Shown here: in pieces, positions 8,851 to 16,275 of the stretch
How the letters are laid out: every line of letters starts with the position of its first letter
How positions within the stretch are numbered: position 1 is the stretch's first letter
Assembly (NCBI GenBank): GCA_024742415.1
Contig: JANSYN010000011.1
Span: forward strand, 62,001 to 126,000
Origin: Gammaproteobacteria bacterium
GTDB taxonomy: Bacteria > Pseudomonadota > Gammaproteobacteria > Pseudomonadales > Halieaceae
Direction of reading: 5' to 3'
DNA: 64,000 nt
Notes under the pieces: model-generated
Seen by the model: only the letters and a program-made list of their open reading frames with translations
Database searches by the model: none
What the model was told of the DNA's origin: nothing
Made by a program: the position numbers and the translations under genes

Positions 8851-8923
8851 TCAATGCTGCGGCATTGCGTTCCCCTGTCCCCTCCCTCAATCGCCCACTG
8901 AGCTTGGCAATTGAGGAATCACA

Positions 8924-10777
8924 ATGAAAAACCCCCTGAAAATAGGCACTATCGCAGTGCTTGGCAGTACCAGCGCCCTGGCGTTGGGTAACGACCTGGT
9001 GCGCGTACAGGACAGGCTGGAGGAGACCGTCGTCACCTCCTCGCGCGTGCCCATGCCACTGCGGCAGATCGGCACGTCAGTGTCACTTATCACTAAACCC
9101 GAGATCGAGCAGATGGGACTCAATTCCCTGTTCGATGTGCTGCGTACCCAGCCTGGTGTGGCCGTCAACAACCAGGGCGGTGCCGGCGGCATCACCTCCC
9201 TGCGCATCCGCGGGGAGGAAAGCTATCGCACACGCTTCTATCTCGATGGCATCGATATCTCTGACACGTCCTCCCCGCAGGTGAGCCCGCGCGTAGAACA
9301 GATCCTGAGTAACGGCGTGGAACGTGTAGAGATACTGCGTGGACCACAAGGCCTCATGTATGGCGCAGATGCAGGCGGCGTGGTGAACATTACCACCGTC
9401 GCAGCAGGTGACGGACTCAATGGTTCAGTGTCTGCAGAGACTGGTCGCTACGACTCACAACAGTACGCTGCGAATTTGAATGGCGGTAACGACACGGTCG
9501 ACTTCAGCCTCTCTGCGGCAAACTACGCCAGCGATCAGTTCAATGCCCGCACCACCGACACCGACCTCATGGACGATGACGGTTATGAGAATACCACCCT
9601 GCATGGCCGCTTCGGCTGGAACGTCAGCGACGCGTTGCGACTGTCTGCCGTGCTGCGAGATGTTAAAGCAGACACCGACTATGACGGCTGCTTCACCGTC
9701 AGCGATTTCGCACCCAGTAACGCCTGCAATGACGAGTTCGAGCAACGGGCCTGGCGCATCGCTGCAAACTACACTCAGGCGCAGTTTTCACACGAACTTT
9801 TCTACACCAACAATGACATCAGCCGGGACAACTTCACGCAGGATGAACTGGCTTTCACGCTTGCCGGCGAGCTCGAACGTACCGGCTACCTGGGTAGCTT
9901 CAGCAATAGCGAGGCAATGCGACTGGTCTACGGCGTGGACCTACTCACTGAAACGCTGGACGACAGCAACGCCGAGGAGCGTGACCAGATCGGCTACTAC
10001 GCGGAATACCAGGGTGAAGTGACCGACCAGATTTTTCTCACCGCCGGTGTACGCTACGACGACAACGACGACTTCGGCTCCACCACGACCTATCGCTTCA
10101 GTGGTGCCTACCTTATTCCCGTGGACGATGGGGAAGTAAAATTGCGCGCCACCTACGGCACGGGTTTTCGTGCACCGAGCCTGTTTGAGATCGGCAACAA
10201 CGGCTTTGCATTTGTCGCGCCGCCGGAGCTGACCCAGGAGGAAACTGCAGGCTATGATCTTGCGCTAAGCTGGACAGATGGCAGCGCAATCTACGCCGAA
10301 TTGGTGTACTTCAACCAACAGATCGACGACGAGATATTTTTCGACGACACCGACTCCGTCTATCTGCAAAAATCTGGCGAAACACAGTCTGAGGGTATCG
10401 AATTCTACACGCGCTGGGATATCACCAGCAGCATCGCGCTGGACGCCAACTATACCTTTACCGACTCGCAGGACATCGATGGGCAGCCCCGTGCCAGACG
10501 ACCGGAGCATGTTTCCAACATCGGGCTACGCTGGCGCACACTGGGAGAGCGCCTGACCCTGGGCCTGCAGGGCAGGCTGTCGCGCGACTCAGTCGACATC
10601 GACGGCACCGCACTGGACGACTACGAGGTTCTGGACATCAATGCCAGCTTTGCAGTCAGCGAGGGGCTTGAGTTGTTCGGTCGCATCGAAAACGCGACCG
10701 ACGAAGACTACGAAGAGGTTCCCACTTACAATGTCAGCGGAGCAGCGGGCCACGTTGGCCTGAGATACGCGTTCTGA
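8924..10777 (+). CDS. btuB: TonB-dependent vitamin B12 receptor (BtuB-like)
   Basis: Outer-membrane corrinoid importer of 617 residues, almost the length of E. coli BtuB (614). Signal peptide to about residue 22, TonB box-like LEETVVTSSRVP, plug domain with SLRIRGEESYRTRFYLDGIDISD and VEILRGPQGLMYG, then a 22-strand barrel ending in GLRYAF. Assignment as the B12 receptor rests on the length, the plug sequence and, most strongly, on the cobalamin riboswitch in its leader and cobO directly downstream. GAGGAA precedes the ATG by 7 nt and lies in the proposed riboswitch-controlled hairpin. It delivers corrinoid to the periplasm for the BtuF/BtuCD system encoded convergently. Confidence 0.92.
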   Translation: MKNPLKIGTIAVLGSTSALALGNDLVRVQDRLEETVVTSSRVPMPLRQIGTSVSLITKPEIEQMGLNSLFDVLRTQPGVAVNNQGGAGGITSLRIRGEESYRTRFYLDGIDISDTSSPQVSPRVEQILSNGVERVEILRGPQGLMYGADAGGVVNITTVAAGDGLNGSVSAETGRYDSQQYAANLNGGNDTVDFSLSAANYASDQFNARTTDTDLMDDDGYENTTLHGRFGWNVSDALRLSAVLRDVKADTDYDGCFTVSDFAPSNACNDEFEQRAWRIAANYTQAQFSHELFYTNNDISRDNFTQDELAFTLAGELERTGYLGSFSNSEAMRLVYGVDLLTETLDDSNAEERDQIGYYAEYQGEVTDQIFLTAGVRYDDNDDFGSTTTYRFSGAYLIPVDDGEVKLRATYGTGFRAPSLFEIGNNGFAFVAPPELTQEETAGYDLALSWTDGSAIYAELVYFNQQIDDEIFFDDTDSVYLQKSGETQSEGIEFYTRWDITSSIALDANYTFTDSQDIDGQPRARRPEHVSNIGLRWRTLGERLTLGLQGRLSRDSVDIDGTALDDYEVLDINASFAVSEGLELFGRIENATDEDYEEVPTYNVSGAAGHVGLRYAF

Positions 10778-10792
10778 CCCGGAGGATGATCT

Positions 10793-11401
10793 ATGAGTGA
10801 CAGCCGTAAAGACGCCAGGCACAAGGCGGCGATGGAAAAGCAAAAAGAGAACGTTGATGCCGCGATACAGGCAGCCGACATTGAGCGCGGTGTTGCCGTG
10901 CTCCTTACTGGCAACGGCAAGGGTAAATCCAGCTCGGCTTTCGGCATGGTGATGCGCGCGCTGGGTTACGGGCAGAAAGTCGGTGTCGTCCAGTTCATCA
11001 AGGGCGAGCAGCTTTCCGGCGAAGAAATCTACCTGCGCGAGCACTGCCCGCAGGTAGAGTTTCACCAGATGGGCACCGGCTTTACCTGGGACACGCAGGA
11101 TCGCTCGGCAGATATCGCCGCTGCCGTCGCAACGTGGGAAAAAGCCCGGCCCATGCTGCAAGACTCCGCGTTCGACCTGGTCATTCTGGACGAACTCACT
11201 TACATGATCGCCTACGATTACCTCGACGAGGCCGACATTATCGCGACTATAAACGCAAGGCCACAATCACAGAGTGTCGTTGTGACAGGGCGCGGTGGCG
11301 GCGCGGCGCTTCAGGCGATTATGGATACCGTATCGGAAATCAAGGACGTCAAACATGCGTACACTGCCGGCATCAAGGCGCGCAAAGGCGTTGACTTCTA
11401 G
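10793..11401 (+). CDS. cobO: Cob(I)alamin adenosyltransferase (CobO/BtuR type)
   Basis: Transfers the adenosyl group of ATP to the cobalt of corrinoids, giving adenosylcobalamin. The 202-residue protein has an unusual-class P-loop, GNGKGKSS (residues 40-47), followed by AFGMVMRALGYGQKVGVVQFIKG and the LVILDELTYMIAYDYLD segment typical of the family. The N-terminal basic helix is also typical. The ATG is 15 nt after the receptor stop and has an excellent GGAGG site. So the pair is one operon, both genes under the first cobalamin riboswitch. It ends 14 nt from the convergent btuF stop, with no terminator visible between them. Confidence 0.95.
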   Translation: MSDSRKDARHKAAMEKQKENVDAAIQAADIERGVAVLLTGNGKGKSSSAFGMVMRALGYGQKVGVVQFIKGEQLSGEEIYLREHCPQVEFHQMGTGFTWDTQDRSADIAAAVATWEKARPMLQDSAFDLVILDELTYMIAYDYLDEADIIATINARPQSQSVVVTGRGGGAALQAIMDTVSEIKDVKHAYTAGIKARKGVDF

Positions 11402-11415
11402 CCTGTCGGACGCCG

Positions 11416-12456
11416 TCACTTGCTACCAGGGAAGTAGTGCGCACGAGCTTTTGCCAGGTGCTCACACACACGCTGCGCCCCCTGCATGATGCGTGGGGTA
11501 TGGCGTTGCAGAATGTCCGGCGCAACATAGTAAAGCTGCTCGTTCTTCACGGCCCTGAGCGCTGGCCACGCGCGCCAGTCATCGAGCCAGGGCGGTCGCG
11601 AGGCGTCCATACCACTGGCCAGGATTACATCCGGGTCCGCGCGCAATACCGCCTCCATGCTGATCCGCGAGACCAGCGGTATCGCGCCACCAAACACATT
11701 GTAGCCACCGCATAAACGCAGCACATCGGAGATAATATGTTGATCATTCAATGTCATCAGCGGCTCGTTCCAGAGCTGGTAGTACACGCCAAGCTGCTGT
11801 GCTGTACTGAATCGCTCGCGTAGCGACTGCAGTTGCTGCCGGTAATCGTGCGCGGCACGCTGCGCGCGACGCTCACGTCCGGTCAGCGTACCGAGGTTTT
11901 GCAATGACACTGCCACGGCGTCCAGGTCCGTGGTTTCTTCAGCAAAAACGCGAAGTCCGAGGCGCTCGAGTCGCGCGATGGTTTGTGCGCCGTTGCCACT
12001 TAACCAGGCAATTACCAGGTCTGGCTGCAACGCCAGTAGCGCTTCATAGTTGACCGTATCGAAGCTGCCTACGCGCGGTACCTGCGTCGCTGCCGTCGGG
12101 TAGTCACTGTAATTCACCGTACCGACCAGCAGATCCCCGGCGCCGGCGGCGTAGACAAGCTCAGTCAGGTGAGGCGCCAGGCTAACAATCCGTGCGGCCG
12201 GTTGTGGCAGGGTCAGCGTCACGGCGCGGGCGTCCTGCAGTTGTATCTGGGCCAGGCTTGCCGGTGCCAGCGCGATCAGCCACAGGCCCACCAACCCACA
12301 GCCCACGCGGTTGGATGTTGCGCTCAATGCAGCGCTGACAGTCCCGCCGATCGTCGCGCCAATCGTCCAGCGCAGCAAACCGCGCATCGCACGGCGACTC
12401 GCACTGCGGCGCTGCCCATGCGCAGGGCCCGTCATGCCTGCGCAGGGGTACGTCAT
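11416..12456 (-). CDS. btuF: Cobalamin-binding periplasmic protein (BtuF-like)
   Basis: Class III substrate-binding protein that hands corrinoid to the BtuCD permease. The mature part starts with ARIVSLAPHLTELVYAAGAGDLLVG, the hallmark of BtuF/FhuD-type proteins, with LLALQPDLVIAWLSGNG and DPDVILASGMDASRPPW further on. Its start codon overlaps the btuD stop (ATGA). Oddity: the 346-residue product has a long basic N-terminal leader of about 50 residues before the hydrophobic segment GLVGLWLIALAPASLAQ; a second hydrophobic patch (about 30-45) precedes it. Either translation really starts further inside, or the protein keeps an unusual extension. No lipobox is evident at the likely cleavage site. 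Confidence 0.85.
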   Translation of the reverse strand: MTYPCAGMTGPAHGQRRSASRRAMRGLLRWTIGATIGGTVSAALSATSNRVGCGLVGLWLIALAPASLAQIQLQDARAVTLTLPQPAARIVSLAPHLTELVYAAGAGDLLVGTVNYSDYPTAATQVPRVGSFDTVNYEALLALQPDLVIAWLSGNGAQTIARLERLGLRVFAEETTDLDAVAVSLQNLGTLTGRERRAQRAAHDYRQQLQSLRERFSTAQQLGVYYQLWNEPLMTLNDQHIISDVLRLCGGYNVFGGAIPLVSRISMEAVLRADPDVILASGMDASRPPWLDDWRAWPALRAVKNEQLYYVAPDILQRHTPRIMQGAQRVCEHLAKARAHYFPGSK

Positions 12457-13256
12457 GCAACCACCAGTGGCGCGCCGGTTGCGGGATGGGTGGCCAGGAT
12501 AACGTCCACACCAAAAACGCGGCGTATGGTGTCGGGCGTGAGCACACTGGCGGGGTCTCCCGAGGCCTGTATGGTCGCGTCGGCCATCAGTACGATCTGG
12601 TCAGCACAGCGCGCCGCCAGGTTGAGATCGTGCAGCACCATCAGCACACCGACACCTTCCTGGGCCAGGCGCCGCACTATCACATTGGTCATGGCCTGGT
12701 GAGCAAGATCAAAAGAGGCTGTTGGCTCATCGAGTAACAGAAAGCGTTCACCGCGAGATTGCCCGGCATCGCGCTCACCACTGTCTGCATCGTCGCGCCA
12801 GATCTGCGTGAGCACCCTGGCCAACTGTACGCGTTGCTTTTCGCCGCCTGACAGATGCATGTAAGAGCGCCTGGCAAGGTTCAGCAAGTCGACACTATCC
12901 AGTGCGCGGCGCACAACCTCTCTGTCACGTGATGCGCCTGTCCTGTGGGGCGTGCGGCCAAGCATGACGACCTCCTCCACCGTAAAGGGAAAATTGAGGG
13001 TGGAATGCTGCGGCAGCATCGCCAGGGTTGTTGCACGCGCCCTGGAATCCCATTCGGCCAGCGGTTGCTCACCCATATGCACGGTGCCTCGATCCGGCTT
13101 CAGCGCACCGCTCATCACCCGCAGCAAGCTGGTTTTACCCGCACCATTGGGCCCGAGTATCGCTGTTACCTCTCCCGCCGGCACCGACAGTGAGACGTCG
13201 CGCAACAGGGTGACCTCGTCAATATGCAACTGCAGTTGCTGTGCAGCCAGCGCCAC
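12453..13256 (-). CDS. btuD: Cobalamin ABC transporter ATPase (BtuD-like)
   Basis: The 267-residue cytoplasmic ATPase of the corrinoid importer. Walker A is GPNGAGKTS, the ABC signature is LSGGEKQRVQLARV, Walker B is RFLLLDEPTASFD, and the switch histidine is in MVLHDLNLAARCAD. It has FecE/HmuV-type architecture with a GTG start, 2 nt after the btuC stop, and a 4-nt overlap with btuF downstream, so the three are translationally coupled. A haem or siderophore substrate would be possible on sequence alone. The riboswitch in the leader fixes the substrate as cobalamin or a related corrinoid. Confidence 0.92.
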   Translation of the reverse strand: MALAAQQLQLHIDEVTLLRDVSLSVPAGEVTAILGPNGAGKTSLLRVMSGALKPDRGTVHMGEQPLAEWDSRARATTLAMLPQHSTLNFPFTVEEVVMLGRTPHRTGASRDREVVRRALDSVDLLNLARRSYMHLSGGEKQRVQLARVLTQIWRDDADSGERDAGQSRGERFLLLDEPTASFDLAHQAMTNVIVRRLAQEGVGVLMVLHDLNLAARCADQIVLMADATIQASGDPASVLTPDTIRRVFGVDVILATHPATGAPLVVA

Positions 13257-13258
13257 GA

Positions 13259-14296
13259 TCAGGGTCCTCCCATCGTGCGCGAGCGCAGCAACAGGGCAAA
13301 GAAGAAGGGTGCACCCAACAGCGCGGTAAGAATACCGGCGGGTAGCTCTGCTGGCGCTATGACAAAACGCGCAACACCATCGGCAGCAATCAACAGAATC
13401 GCACCAGCGATTGCCGCACCTGGCACCAGATAGCGGTGGTCAGGGCCGATAAGCAGTCGCACGATATGTGGTACCACAAGGCCTACAAACGCAATGGTGC
13501 CAGACACCGCCACGCAAACGCCGATGGCAAACGCAGTCAACAGGATCAGGCGCCGCTTGACTGCCTCCACGTTGATCCCCAGGTGCCAGGCCTCGGATTC
13601 ACCCAGTAGAAAAGCGTTCAGCGCTGCGGCATCGCGCCGCATGATCAACAGTAACAATGCGCAGGCCAGCGCGGCCAACCACACACGTGGCCAATTAGCC
13701 GCGTCCAGACTGCCCATCTGCCACAGGCTGATGCGGCGCAGCATCTCGTCATCGGCAACGTAACTGAACAGGCTGTTCAACGCTCCGGCCAGTGCACTGA
13801 TGGCGATACCGGCCAGCAGCATCGTGGCGACCGACGTGCCACTACTGGAGGTCGCCAGCCGATACACCAGCAACACCGCAAAGAAACCGCCAACAAATGC
13901 GCCCAGTGCCACCAGCGACAAGCCTGCCCACTGCGTGCTTTGCAACAGTGAACCCGCGCCGAGCACGATCACCAGGCTGGCGCCAGCAGAGGCGCCACTG
14001 GACACCCCGATCAAGGACGGGTCCGCAAGCGGATTCCTGAACAGGCCCTGCATCGCCGTGCCGCATACCGCCAGCGCGGCGCCCACCAAACCACCCAATA
14101 TAACGCGCGGCAAACGAATCGAACCGATAATGAGTTCATCCCGGGCGCCCTCGCCGCCCTGCAGCAGACTGCCCAGCGTCGCCAGCAACTGTGCGGGTGA
14201 AATGTGAACCGGGCCGAGCATCAGCCCTAAAAATGCGATCAGCGGCAAGAAAAAACCGAGCGCGAGCAACAGCGTGGTCGGCGCAATCAGGCGCAT
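13259..14296 (-). CDS. btuC: Cobalamin ABC transporter permease (BtuC-like)
   Basis: A 345-residue FecCD-family inner-membrane permease with about ten transmembrane helices. Family motifs include RLPRVILGGLVGAALAVCG, MQGLFRNPLADPSLIGVSSGAS and the cytoplasmic coupling-helix region, plus GLVVPHIVRLLIGPDHR near the C terminus. First gene of the btuCDF operon, with a leader of about 300 nt that carries the second cobalamin riboswitch. The riboswitch leaves corrinoid as the most likely substrate. The ribosome binding site is modest (GAG about 13 nt upstream of the ATG). Confidence 0.92.
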   Translation of the reverse strand: MRLIAPTTLLLALGFFLPLIAFLGLMLGPVHISPAQLLATLGSLLQGGEGARDELIIGSIRLPRVILGGLVGAALAVCGTAMQGLFRNPLADPSLIGVSSGASAGASLVIVLGAGSLLQSTQWAGLSLVALGAFVGGFFAVLLVYRLATSSSGTSVATMLLAGIAISALAGALNSLFSYVADDEMLRRISLWQMGSLDAANWPRVWLAALACALLLLIMRRDAAALNAFLLGESEAWHLGINVEAVKRRLILLTAFAIGVCVAVSGTIAFVGLVVPHIVRLLIGPDHRYLVPGAAIAGAILLIAADGVARFVIAPAELPAGILTALLGAPFFFALLLRSRTMGGP

Positions 14297-14536
14297 ACTG
14301 GTCTTGCTCGGGTTGCGTTAATCGCGGGCTGCAATCGTGGGTGCCTGGTGCGTATCACGCCTGCCATGCTCGGCGTAATCAGGGCGACCGGGGGCCGTTG
14401 ACCACGCGCTCGCGCTGTCATCACCGCTGGTGCGTTCGTTGACTGTCTTGCTGGCATTGAATACCGCACCCCATTAAGGCGAGCTACTGGCGCAGGACGG
14501 TACGGGGAAGTAAAGGAACGCAGCCGAGTGGGCTGG
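14297..14536 (-). other. Long leader between riboswitch and btuC
   Basis: About 240 nt of transcribed, apparently non-coding sequence lies between the riboswitch/hairpin module and the btuC start. No intrinsic terminator with a U tract was found in it, so if control is by transcription termination it is not of the simple type. A short open frame here is not supported by composition or homology. Confidence 0.5.
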
Positions 14537-14571
14537 GCAACCTTACACGAAGCCCTCCGCTTCATCGTTGC
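14537..14571 (-). promoter_or_regulatory. Nested hairpin after second B12 box
   Basis: Read on the minus strand, GCAAC and GGTTGC pair around an inner stem GAAGC / GCTTC with loop GGAGG. The element is the counterpart of the one at 8816-8850, with a base-pair change that keeps the stem. Confidence 0.6.
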
Positions 14572-14584
14572 TGTCATATCACCT

Positions 14585-14750
14585 GAGCAGGCTGGTATCG
14601 GACTATTAGCGCATGGCCACGAGAGACATTGGCCACAGAAAAACACTAACTACCGTTGCGGGGGCAGTGGTGGTATCCCGGGGGATCCACGCTTCCCATT
14701 TAGCCCTGTGGCCACTGCTCTACAAACACTGGACAAGGCACCTGACCGGT
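14585..14750 (-). promoter_or_regulatory. Cobalamin riboswitch (AdoCbl class), copy 2
   Basis: On the minus strand the landmarks read AGGTGCC (14743-14737), AAATGGGAAG, ACTGCCCCCGCAACGGT and the B12 box AGTCCGATACCAGCCTG (about 14605-14589). It heads the btuC-btuD-btuF transcript. An AT-poor region of about 180 nt separates it from the divergent O-acetylhomoserine sulfhydrylase start, which must contain both promoters. Confidence 0.94.
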
Positions 14751-14927
14751 GCCACGACTCTAGACAGTCACCTGGGCAAAGTCAATTCGTGGCAATGGCG
14801 GCGGCCGTGCTTGCCTGACGTGTTGGCTCTGCTAAGCTCACTCCCTGCGATTAAGGGATCAGCGCGGCCATCGCGACATTCACCAACATGCAGAATCATC
14901 CGCAAACACCAGAAAAGGGACACCAGC

Positions 14928-16202
14928 ATGAAACCAGAAACCATCGCCTTACACGTGGGTTACGACGGGGACCCGGCCACTAATGCCGCCACAACACCGA
15001 TCTACCAAACCACGTCCTTCACATTTAACGATTCGCAACACGGCGCTGACCTGTTCAACCTGGCTGTTCCTGGCAACATCTACAGTCGCATCATGAACCC
15101 TACCAACGCCGTGCTGGAGGCACGACTGGCGGCGCTAGAGGGCGGCGTAGGTGCGCTCTGTGTCGGCTCAGGCATGGCCGCCATTCGCTATGCCATTGAA
15201 GCCATTGCCGAGGTCGGCTGTAACATCGTCAGCACCTCACAGCTCTACGGCGGCACCTATAACCTGTTTGCACATACTTTCCCACGCCAGGGCATAGAAA
15301 CACGCTTTGCAGCGGCCGACGACTTCGACAAAGTCGCATCATTGATTGACGGCAACACGCGCGCACTGTTTTGCGAATCGATTGGCAACCCCGCCGGTAA
15401 CGTTGTGGACATCAGGCGCTGGGCTGATATTGCCCATGCTGCCGGCGTGCCGCTGATCGTCGACAACACCGTTGCCACTCCCGTGCTCTGCCGCGTATTT
15501 GATCACGGCGCCGATATTGCCGTGCACTCGTTGACCAAATACATCGGTGGGCATGGCACTACCATAGGCGGGGCCATCATTGATTCAGGAGCGTTCGACT
15601 GGGCCGCCCATGCCGATCGTTTCAGCGTCATGACCACTCCGGACCCTTCCTACCACGGCGTCATCTATACCGAAGCGATGGGTGAAGCTGCCTACATTGG
15701 GCGCTGCCGCGTCGTACCGTTGCGCAACACCGGTGCCGCGCTGTCACCCAACAGCGCATTCCAGATTATGCAGGGTCTGGAAACGCTCAGCCTGCGTATG
15801 GAGCGGCACTGCGAAAACGCACTGCAAACCGCACAGCACCTTGCGCAACATGCCCAGGTCAAGTGGGTCAACTATGCTGGCCTGCAAGACAGCCCCTACA
15901 AAGACAGCTGCGAAAAGTTCTGTGGCGGCAAAGCGGCAGGCATTCTCAGCTTCGGTATCGAGGGCGGCATGGAAGCCGGTATGCGCTTCATTGATGCCCT
16001 GCAAATGATCCTGCGCCTGGTCAATATTGGCGATGCGAAATCACTCGCCTGCCATCCGGCCAGCACAACACACCGACAGCTGAATCCGCAGGAGCTGGCG
16101 TCTGCCGGTGTCAGCGATGAAATGGTCAGGCTCTCAATCGGCATTGAGCACATTGACGACATTCTCGCTGACATTGATCAGGCGCTGGAAGCCGCCCGCT
16201 AG
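14928..16202 (+). CDS. metY: O-acetylhomoserine sulfhydrylase / aminocarboxypropyltransferase
   Basis: PLP enzyme of the Cys/Met metabolism family that converts O-acetylhomoserine and sulfide to homocysteine in methionine biosynthesis. The 424-residue protein begins METIALHVGY-like (MKPETIALHVGYDGDPATNA), continues with TTPIYQTTSFTFND and has the PLP-lysine segment HSLTKYIGGHGTTIGGAIID; SLACHPASTTHRQL marks the C-terminal domain. The start at 14928 gives the usual family length and has an AAAAGGGA site upstream; in-frame sequence further upstream overlaps the riboswitch region and is not protein-like. Monocistronic, divergent from the btuCDF leader and ending at a strong terminator. O-succinylhomoserine use cannot be excluded. 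Confidence 0.93.
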   Translation: MKPETIALHVGYDGDPATNAATTPIYQTTSFTFNDSQHGADLFNLAVPGNIYSRIMNPTNAVLEARLAALEGGVGALCVGSGMAAIRYAIEAIAEVGCNIVSTSQLYGGTYNLFAHTFPRQGIETRFAAADDFDKVASLIDGNTRALFCESIGNPAGNVVDIRRWADIAHAAGVPLIVDNTVATPVLCRVFDHGADIAVHSLTKYIGGHGTTIGGAIIDSGAFDWAAHADRFSVMTTPDPSYHGVIYTEAMGEAAYIGRCRVVPLRNTGAALSPNSAFQIMQGLETLSLRMERHCENALQTAQHLAQHAQVKWVNYAGLQDSPYKDSCEKFCGGKAAGILSFGIEGGMEAGMRFIDALQMILRLVNIGDAKSLACHPASTTHRQLNPQELASAGVSDEMVRLSIGIEHIDDILADIDQALEAAR

Positions 16203-16216
16203 AGCTTTCGCAACGC

Positions 16217-16250
16217 AAAAAAAAAGCCCGTCCAGGAGACGGGCTTTTTT
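16217..16250. terminator. Bidirectional rho-independent terminator
   Basis: Stem AAAGCCCGTC / GACGGGCTTT, loop CAGGA-like, flanked by A and T runs on both sides. It separates the plus-strand metY from the minus-strand TonB receptor. Confidence 0.95.
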
Positions 16251-16275
16251 GTGGGGTTATCAAACCCGCTGGGGC

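Noticed and set aside
14613-14927. N-terminal extension of metY and a 119-codon frame on the minus strand
   Set aside because: Both cover the riboswitch region; family alignment puts the metY start at 14928, and the minus frame has no plausible product.
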